From Magicicada septendecula (taxonomy: Eukaryota > Arthropoda > Insecta > Hemiptera > Cicadidae): 64,000 nucleotides of DNA. Numbering within the stretch: the first letter of the stretch is position 1; each line of letters begins with the position of its first letter. Below, piece after piece: positions 55,524 to 64,000 of this stretch. A program made the translations under genes and the position numbers. The notes below the pieces were generated by a model that saw only the letters and a program-made list of their open reading frames with translations, ran no database searches and had not been told where the DNA came from. The stretch is taken from positions 372,639,258 to 372,703,257 of the forward strand of contig CM068372.1 in NCBI GenBank assembly GCA_034769895.1, in the 5' to 3' direction.

Positions 55524-58068
55524 GAATCAGAAATAACTAACAGCTTTTGTATTTTGTCCCTTTGCTTTTCTCCAGATATGACAATTCCATATTGTAATTA
55601 CATGATGTTACCTGTGCTGTATGGAGAGTTAACGATTAATTAAAGCATATCGTTTTATATGAAAGTGACAATATGGTCTGTCAGGAAACAAGTCCATACA
55701 AGTTTTTGGAACTGGGCATAATGTTACAGAAAACTTTGTTAAAGTTGTTTTTGAAATTGTTAGTTATAATATGTAATTGAATTAATGCTATCTTTTATAG
55801 AATAACTTGAAAAGAATAATGTAGAAGTCCCGTCTTATGGCGTGTGAAAAACTTTGTTATGCGTATTGGCAATTGTGTTTGTTAATTACAAGCTGAGTGT
55901 GGTGACTCAGAAGTGTATAAGAACAAGTGAAGTTACCGAAAAATAAACTGTTCAAAAAAATAATTAGGGATATTCTGAACAGTGTAGGTGTCAGATTTTG
56001 CTTCCAGCAACCACTTGTAGTAATTGATACCATATTAACTTATCTAGCAACACTTAACTAAGCTGACGATAATAATAAAACTAACTTACTACACTAAACT
56101 ACTCAGAAACACTAGTGAAACCATTGTAATATGCAACAGGAAAGATGTAACTAACTGATCATAAGCTCAGCACTGATTTATAATGTGGGAGGAGGTTAGT
56201 CTTCACTCATGAAGATTTCTATAATGTTTTATCACATCGGACATGCCAAAGTGATTAACTTAATGTATTTTTTCATAAGATCCTTCTAATTTATTCATTA
56301 CCATTTATTGTATCTTATTTTCTAGAAATTGATTGTTTAGATATTCTTTGAAAAATTAAATGTGTGATGAAAGTATCGTCTTCACCTGAATATTATATTT
56401 CACATATACTTGTATTGGAAAGCAGTTCTAGTTTTCCAACACTGTAAGTCCTTCTCAAGGTGAAAATAATTATTACATCTTCTTTATGGTTAATACCAAC
56501 AAATGATTGTAATTAACCATTTGCCTTATGCACATTACTGTTGCTAAATGTATGATTTTATATTTTTCAATTCCTCAAAAACAAAAAAATTGCATTATGT
56601 TTTTGATCAAACCTCATACGGTGGTGAACATTCTTGCCTCCCCCTCCCCCAAATGCCGTGTGTGACAAGCTTAGACCCTATTTTGGATTGTGATGGTAGT
56701 TTTTTTTTAATTGTAAGTTTCAAACAAAGGGGAATTATGTAGCTTTGTTATAAGGAATGTGCACCTCTCATCATGTATTGAGAGAAAGCGCAGACAGTCA
56801 CAAGTAATTATGGACTCAAGCTATGCAGAACTAGTGATCAGGACTGTTTAGTGCTGTAGCTAGTGTCAGTGGTGGGTTACATTATTATTAACACTATATG
56901 TCACTTCGGAAGTAGTCAAGTCCACCAATAAGGCAAGTGGTTAAAGATTCTTGTCAGTCTATTCAAATAATTTAATTTATATAATACCTCAACTGGGTAT
57001 GTCAGTAGCTTTATAACTGCATGTTTTTTCAGCTTCCAATGTATGCTCTAAACTGTTGTTAATGTGACAATGTGTAAACTGTGTTCTTTTGTGACAATCT
57101 GTCTAGACTAGATGGACACATTACTATGTCTGTAACGCGGCCTCGTGTCTGTAATATTGTTTGCATTTATGTCAATGTTAACAAAATACTTGTAATAATG
57201 TAAGCATGAAATTGTATCTTTGTAATAGAAAATTTGAAGAAAAAAATAATAAAGTCAGTTGCTTGCACACCGGAACCAACAGCCTGAGATGCCAGCGTCG
57301 TAACAGGTAAGTGGACTAATATCAGGTAAGCAGGCAGTACTTCTGCTGCAAATAACAGACTCATTTAATAAACAAAATGTTTATTACACACAAGCACTTG
57401 CTATAAATAGGTTGTGGTACAAAGTTGTCGTGTGTTTACTTACAAAATGGTACAATCTGTCAAATAGTTTACACAATAAAGACAGTGATGACAAAACATT
57501 GATAATATGTTGTTTTAACAAATGTTTTATTGTACATCAAACAACGGCAAGATTTTGTTAAAATATGAGCCACACTAGTAGAATTTATAATTATTATGAA
57601 ACTGTAAAATAGGTGGTAAAATGGAATTAGCAAAATCAAATTAATAGTTTGTAGAGAAATAAGCTATCAGAATTTTTAACAAGTCAATTTTTTTTTGTCT
57701 TTTAATATGCTTCATGTTTTTTACAGAATGTATATCTATGTACATTCATATATTTTAGTGTAGTACTAAAAATAGATTTGTTGTAAAAGAACTGTAGTTT
57801 TTTTTTAATACTAAAAATGCTCAGGATTCTGACATAGTGCATACATGAGACCAAAGGCTTGGAAACAAAGTTTACTGAAACAGTTTTTATAGCGCAGTCA
57901 TTAGATCTGTGTTGATATAAGTAAATTACCAACAGACAATTGCAAGTAGTACATATGACAATTCTACTAGTGAAACAAGTATATTTTGTCTAAATCAATG
58001 TCACAAACAACTAATACATTCTGTGTAAAATGTACATTATATACATGTGTGGAATTATGTCAGATTGA
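55524..58068. other. AT-rich flank, no gene seen
   Basis: Sequence right of the Ty3-type element. No exon, domain or element boundary was recognised, and the short open frames lack content. 56440-56480 and 57160-57260 were checked for exons without success. Confidence 0.45.
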
Positions 58069-58070
58069 TA

Positions 58071-58663
58071 CAGTAATAGAAATTGTCCATTATAACGGAC
58101 TAATAGGGGCTCTGAGGTGTCCATTATATTGAATGCCCGTTGTAGTACATAGCAAGAAGCCCTTATAATAAGGACAACACATTTAAACTACGTGAATAAA
58201 AATTGAAGCTATTTCACTGTACAGTATTTATATAAAATAGATAACAGTACAGTAGTACACCAACAAAAATTAGTTATATCTTATACAAAATACTGTATAC
58301 ATAATAGTAATGAAAACTTAGTCCATTGTAAAGAACAGTTTATATGTTACACAAATACTCATAGTAAAAAGTTGCCTAGTGTCTATCTTTTTCAAAAACG
58401 AACAGCTGTGTGTCAGAATCTCTTTCCATATGTACTGGCATAAAAGAATTACTAATTTTTGTTTGAGATTGATTAGAGTTAATTTCTTTAATCAGTAACT
58501 TACAAAAGTGTTGCAACTGATCATAAAAGGGTGACACTTTTTTTAAATTTATTATTTTTTTCCCTGTTTAAATGGTCTTTTAATTGCATCACATTGACCA
58601 GCATTTTTGAGCCTCATTGTCTTCCATGTTTCTTAGAGCTGTCTGTTATAATGGGAATTACTG
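58071..58663. mobile_element. Tigger/pogo-like MITE
   Basis: It starts CAGTAATAGAAATTGTCCAT followed by TATAACGGAC. The reverse complement of the right end starts CAGTAATTCCCATTATAACA followed by GACAGCTC. The inverted repeats are imperfect, and both ends abut TA. It is 593 bp with no transposase. Confidence 0.6.
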
Positions 58664-58961
58664 TATTATTAAGTGTTTCTGAGAAAATATGTAGTATAGT
58701 TAACTTGGGTATGATTGGATTATCAGGGTTTGGACTATGAAGGTGTCACTATAATTTAGAAAGTTTTTTAGCAGAAAATTAAAATAGTTGTAAAAATAAA
58801 TGAACTACTTTATAAGTAACAACAGCTCTTAACATATTTTAAACACCAAACATTTTGGTATCCAAAGATGAAGCATACTGAGTAACTCAATTGAGATGTA
58901 CCAGTTAAACAGTATTACATGTTTTTCTATGCTTTGTACTGATTCCAGTAGTAAACCAATG

Positions 58962-59330
58962 TATAAGGGAAGGTTAGAAAATAAAACAAAATTTAAGAAA
59001 TTGATAGTTTTTATTGTACACATGACAATAAAATATTGGTTACTGAAACTTGTTTGTCACTTTTCATCATTAAAATTTCTCCGCTACACCTGTGTACTTT
59101 GTCCAGCCTGAATAAACGTTAAATTTCCAATCTTTCAAAAAATTTTCCTGAAATAATCTAAGTGTGCTGTGAAGCTGGTTTTATATTGCTTGCTTGACTT
59201 CTTCATCTGAATGACTAACATCTGTCTCTCTTCTTTCACTGAGTCAGAAAGGTGCAAATCACTGGGAGTCTCAATGGTAGGTGGTCAAACAATTAAAAAC
59301 TCTTCAAGGAAAAAGGCTCATTTAGATAGC
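58962..59330 (-). pseudogene. Mariner-type transposase C-terminal remnant
   Basis: The minus strand reads TPSDLHLSDSVKEER, then after a 1-base shift HSDEEVKQAI, a stop, NQLHSTLRLFQENFLK, and WTKYTGVAEKF with a stop at 59070-59072. This follows the mariner ending LAPSDxHLFxxLK, then SDEEVKxAV, then KCIxxxGDYVEK. The GTATAAGGGAAGGTTAGAAA sequence at 58961 is the probable 3' inverted terminus. The catalytic N-terminal part is missing. Confidence 0.6.
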
Positions 59331-59639
59331 TGACGAAGTGATCTGCAAGTAAAATTGTTACTCCTTTACCTATCATTGTTCACATTTAGATATGAAATGA
59401 ACTAAAAAGTGATCTGTTATCATTAGACCAATATTATCTATCATTTTTAACGTCATTGCAGAAGTGTTCTGAATTTTTTGATATATGATGGATGTTTCGG
59501 CTCCAAACTCAGCCACTTACTCTCAGATTCATAATGTTACAACACAAATAAGCCACCCCAATACCAGGGATAAAAAAGATGAATCATGAATATAAAAAAG
59601 TAATTCGTATAAAATAAAATGTTTAATATAATGAAAATA
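59331..59639. other. No gene seen
   Basis: Short stretch with no recognised feature. Confidence 0.4.
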
Positions 59640-62550
59640 AAATGACGATGACATGACAAACGACGACATGACCTAACCCAAGTGATTGACCAAATAAAAA
59701 GAACCAAAAGAAGAAGGGAAAAGACAAAACCAAATAAGAAAGTGATTGACCAAATAAAAAGAACCAAAAGAAGAAGGGAAAAGATGAAACCAAATAAGAA
59801 AGTGATTGACCAAATAAAAAGAACGAAAAGAAGAAGGGAAAAAACGAAACCAAACAAGAATGAAACCAATTGAAGAAAGTGAATAATTCCATACAACCAA
59901 ATGAAATAAAACCAAGTGAGAAGGGGAAAACCAAATAAAATGAAACAAAATAATATGAAGGTGAAGAAGGAAAATGAACATGAAACTAACCAAGTATAAA
60001 GGAAAGAAAGTGAAACCGAATGAGAAAACACGGACAAATAATATAGAATATGAAAAGGAGAAATGGTACACTCAAAAGTAATATTGGAAATGAAACCAAT
60101 AACTAACCAATATATAGAATAATTATTATTATCGATTAAAAAATAAATGTAAATGATTTGATAAAACCCAATAACGTAATGTGAAAAAATAAAAGTACAC
60201 TAACCCAAGAATTAGAATTAGATGTAACCAAAAACTCTATAACGACATAAACTTATTAATAATGTAAATAATATTTGTAATGAGAGAGATAGTGAGATAG
60301 TGAGAATATAAAATCAACTAAGTGACAAAGAAAAAGTAATTATAGGGATTACCCACTAATAAACACTTAATATAAACATTTAAGGAGTGCAAAAGTGAAA
60401 GTGTAAAACCCCAAAATAATTAGAAACCATATTAATAGGGAAAAACACTTAATAATCTATAAACAAACTCTAAACGATTAATAGTGAACCACATTAATAA
60501 TTAATAACGTTGTTAATGATAGTATTAGAAGTAAACAGATAATAACATGTAATGAACACTGAATAGTGATGGTGACATTATTATTAAAATAAGAATCTTA
60601 TTACTAATAAAATTAAGTTAAATTGTATACACTAGTATTTAAAAGGGAGAATCCCATGAAAGGTAAACAGTTGGTGTTACCATGGATTGAAGATAGAGAT
60701 TATGTAAGAAATAAGGAATTAGAAATGAAATCAATAAACACCCCAAGTTATAAGGGATAATTAATTGAATAAGTTTAAAAGGAGTGATGATGTTTATCAC
60801 CCAAAAAATAATAAGGAATGAAATGAATTGTAATTACCTAATAACTGTTAAAAAATTGTTTAATTAAATTTATAAATAGGATATGGCTGAAGGAATTGTA
60901 CAGACCATAGGCCTAGATGTTATGTTTTAATAGTAAGTAATAGCCATATTGTTAACAAGGGCAAAATAGATCAATAAGAAGGTAAATCAATACAAAAATA
61001 ATAACACTGGAAAATCGGTTAGGAAATAATTAACAAGCCATGATGTAGAAAATAATAGAAACCTACAAATAGTATAAAATCAGTTCCAAAACACATCTAC
61101 AAATAAACCAATCAATTATAATAACAAAACAAAATGCATTAAAGTAAAATGAGATATAATCTGTATAAAATAAGTAAATATAATCAATGGCTGCTGAGGC
61201 CTATGAAATGCCTAACTGCCAAAAAACAAATAACTGCAAATTGTATAAAATCAATAATGAATTTAACAAATCCAAGGCAAGTAACCAGCCAAGGATAATT
61301 TGTAAATCATATTAAAAGAAAAATGTTAGAATAAGGACTTAAATTATAAAAGAAATGTAATTAACAAATATTAACATAATTGTACAAACGTTAATATCTT
61401 ATAGAACCCAACCTTATGGGATATCAAAACAATCTTTGAAAGGAAATAATAACAGTAGTGATAATATTAAATACTCAGGAAGGAAGACAGAAGAATATAA
61501 GCAATCAGAAGATATACAGCTATTTTGAATAATAATTCAAATTTGATAACAATGGTTATAAGACAAGATTAACCAATCAGAATTAACATGTAACCATGAC
61601 AACAGACCGTTGGTTACGAATTTTCCGTTAATTTATAGTACTCTCAAGGTGACGCTCGTCAAGATTAGACGGCAAATATTGAATGACCTAAATTTTCATT
61701 TTTAGTGTATAAAAAGTAATCTAAATTCAAAAACATGAACAAGTAAGAAGAAGACGAGGGACAATAATATTTAAATGATGCCAAGGACCATTTTACCTGA
61801 GAATTAAATGAAAAAGTGACTACAACTAACATGAAAAGGACGCAAGACATACTGAGCCGCTCATCACCCATGACATCACAACACAATTTTCAACTTTCCG
61901 AAATTCACACATATTACAAGTTTGACTTCCTAAAAAAATATAAATAAATCTACAACTCACCTGGATGACCGGTTCACTTGAACCAGGAGAGGCCTCCTAG
62001 TGGAAGAATGGCCACATGCTGGGTAACCATTAGGTAATTGGACCAATGAGGTGACCTCAATTTTAAAATTCGCAAATAACAAATTTATTGATTCTATAAA
62101 ATTTGTTTTTCTTACAATTAGAAATATATAAAATATTTAAAATGTACCACCTGGTATACAAAATAACATGACAACATGCAAACAGCTGGCAGCCTGCACA
62201 CAGCTGTCAACCCACCACTCGAGTCAAACCAGCTTCTATCTACTCAATGACAAACACCGCTCCAAGCTGCGGGAACGAAAAGTCAAGTTGTCCGACGTTT
62301 CTCATATAGATAGCGTGAGTGTCCACATTCGTAGCGAGAGCGACAAACAAATTCCTATGTTGCCGAAATTCGATTATGACAAATTCGTAAGTTGCCGTAA
62401 ATAGTTACGGCACACCTCCACAACAAAAGGAGTCCAACGGGTTGGACGACACTGGGACTGCCACCACTGGAGGAAAAGCGGGGACTGACTAAAAACCAAT
62501 AAAAAGATAAAATCCGGCGAAAGTTGAAAACGAAAGGACACCAGAAGGAA
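59640..62550 (-). repeat. AT-rich region, probable long LTR of the neighbouring Ty3-type element
   Basis: It follows the 3' end of a minus-strand pol and has no genes. Part of it (about 61545-61625 in inverse) aligns with 2660-2760. 61975-62000 carries a GGTTCACTTGAACC hairpin similar in position and form to TTCGTTTAAGCGAA at 7562. This fits a long LTR related to the 2.6-5.4 kb relic. Boundaries were not found. Confidence 0.4.
59681..59860. repeat. 60-bp tandem repeat, three copies
   Basis: Units begin AGTGATTGACCAAATAAAAA at 59681, 59741 and 59801, with very few differences. Open frames across it on both strands are repeat artefacts. Confidence 0.95.
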
Positions 62551-62555
62551 GGACA

Positions 62556-62557
<2 letters not shown>

Positions 62558-62599
<42 letters not shown>
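62558..62599. repeat. (GT)n microsatellite
   Basis: About 21 GT units. Confidence 0.97.
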
Positions 62600-62601
<2 letters not shown>

Positions 62602-62851
62602 CTGGGTGTGTGTAAGTGTAGAAGATACGAGGAGTGTAAGCGGTCGCGACCTAAAGCAATAGAAAGAAGAAAGGAAAGGAGAGGAGCTAAAATACCGATA
62701 AAACTTTTAAAACCCCAATTAACCCCACCTAAAACAATAAAACGCTAAAAAGTAAAACCTTAAAAAACAATTCCTCCAGAGAAGCCCCCCGAAAACCAAA
62801 CCCGAGGACCCTAATTAATCCTAACTGGGGTAAACAATACCAATCCAACAC

Positions 62852-64000
62852 TCAAGGAAGCTCCACCTGAGCACACGCCTTCAAATGTGACACATGGGCC
62901 ACCCTCACCTTCATCCCATCCTCCAGACCCACCAAGCTGGCAGTAACAGGCGAGACAAACTCAGAAATCCGGAAGGGTCCCAACCATCTATAGCAAAGCT
63001 TGGCGGCGCGACCCTCCACCTTAGAGCTGAGCGGGTGGCTCCTGCAATATACTAACTGGCCCACCTTGAAAGGGTTGGGGACTCTCCCAGCGTTATAACG
63101 ACGCCGCACGCGCTCGTGCGATCGGAGCAGGGCTCTCCGCACCTCTTTCCACCTGTGAGAGACCCCCTCGTTCGGCGAATCCGGGAGAAGATCCTCCAAT
63201 CTCCACAAATTACTAAGGGGATGAGCGGGGGAGAAACCAAACATGACCTCAAAAGGCACGGCACGATGGCTTTCATGAAGGGAAGAATTGAAAGCCATCT
63301 GTAACCACTGAAGATTCTGGTCCCACGTGTTCTGCTGTTCCGCGTGGTAGGCGATGAGAGCGGATCTCAGATTGCGATTCAATCGCTCAGCGTGGGAAGG
63401 TTGCGGGTGGTAAGGGGAAGTGGTTACATGTTCCGGAACTGCCTCGAGATGAATTGGGGGCCATTGTCTGAGACAATGATAGAGGGAAGCCCGAAATGCT
63501 GAAAGATACTGGTCTGAAGGGCTATGATGGTATTGGCAGCACTAGCCTGACGCAAGGGAAGTAGCCAGACATACTTAGAGAAGGCGTCCACACAAACAAG
63601 GAGGAACGAATTCCCGGCCTTGCTACGTGGGAAAGGACCCACGTAGTCGATGAAAACCTTCTCCATCGGTCTGCCCGCCACCTCAGAAGACAGCAACCCC
63701 AACTTGGTGTTCTGAGCGGGCTTGCTCAGACTACACAGATGACAAAACTTCACCCGGGTGGCGATGTCCCGGTCCATGCCTTTCCAGATGAAGTTCTTTC
63801 TGATCGCTGCGATGGTCTTTGAAACACCCAAATGGCCTCCAACCGGGGAATCATGATAATATTGGAAGACCATGGGTACCAGCTTGCTCGGCAGCACTAT
63901 CTTAGGAACCCGTCCTCTACGTTCCTTGCAGCGGAGGACGCCCTTGGACAAATGATAGGGAGCCTTCATCTCGCCTGATTTAATTTTATCGATAATGGGA
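62852..64000 (-). pseudogene. Ty3-type Pol, integrase part, frameshifted and cut by the window edge
   Basis: The frame 64000-63424 holds the integrase zinc domain (HDSPVGGHLGVSKT followed by FCHLCSL) and the first two catalytic Asp residues (VFIDYVGPF and IIVSDNGPQF). It stops at 63424. The frame 63430-62852 continues with HVTTSPYHPQPSHAERLNRN (third catalytic residue Glu) and runs to KVRVAHVSHLK followed by the stop, the usual integrase C-terminus with RWLGPFRI. Between them about 20 bases appear to be lost near 63430, removing a few residues and changing frame. It differs clearly from the 44.6-47.9 kb Pol, so it is a second family. Confidence 0.88.

Noticed and set aside
59537-60071. Hydrophobic ORFs of 100-166 codons on the minus strand
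   Set aside because: They are produced by a 60-bp tandem repeat whose length is a multiple of three, in AT-rich DNA. All three frames are open, which argues against coding.
62168-62404. 78-codon plus-strand ORF
   Set aside because: Antisense to the probable 3' region of the Ty3-type element, with no recognisable content.

Overview
The window looks like animal, most probably insect, nuclear DNA. It is AT-rich, has no operon structure, and is dominated by transposable elements. This rests on four spliced exons of an ING3-type gene with consensus GT-AG junctions, and on the element types present: Penelope-like, BEL/Pao, Ty3, hAT, Tc1/mariner, Merlin and RTE-type LINE. Short GGTTAGGTTAGG tracts also fit an insect. 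The species cannot be named from the sequence.

The only recognisable host gene is ING3, the PHD-finger subunit of the NuA4/TIP60 histone acetyltransferase complex. It is on the minus strand. Exon 1 is at 23912-23939, exon 2 at 14144-14215, exon 3 at 11808-11936 and exon 4 at 181-315. The rest, including the PHD finger, lies beyond the left edge. Its introns hold most of the left 24 kb of repeats.

Layout: 1.5-11 kb holds AT-rich relics that look like long LTRs, one truncated Penelope-like element (3.3-4.4 kb) and two microsatellites. 15.0-22.4 kb, inside ING3 intron 1, holds a hAT MITE and a 58-bp minisatellite. That minisatellite has been interrupted by a TIR element and by a complete BEL/Pao element whose long ORF lacks reverse transcriptase and RNase H. 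22.7-23.1 kb is a Merlin transposase relic. 27.3-27.7 kb is a near-perfect 195-bp-armed palindrome with hammerhead-ribozyme-like cores. 28.4-29.6 kb is a second Penelope-like element. 31.3-35.6 kb is a TIR transposon with a decayed DDE transposase split by a roughly 2-kb insertion. 36.9-38.2 kb is a dead Tc1 element.

39.3-55.5 kb is one Ty3-type LTR retrotransposon of 16.2 kb on the minus strand. Its LTRs are very long (about 3.4 kb) and nearly identical, and a 4-bp target duplication flanks it. Pol is intact, gag is Asn-rich with one frameshift, and a 92-bp tandem array lies 3' of pol. A 1.57-kb hAT element has since inserted into its 5' LTR. 58-59.3 kb holds a Tigger-like MITE and a mariner relic. 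The right end (62.85-64 kb) is the broken integrase of a second Ty3-type element. The AT-rich DNA beside it resembles the 2.6-5.4 kb region.

The elements are nested, so relative ages can be read: minisatellite before BEL/Pao, Ty3 element before hAT. No tRNA, rRNA or CRISPR was recognised.
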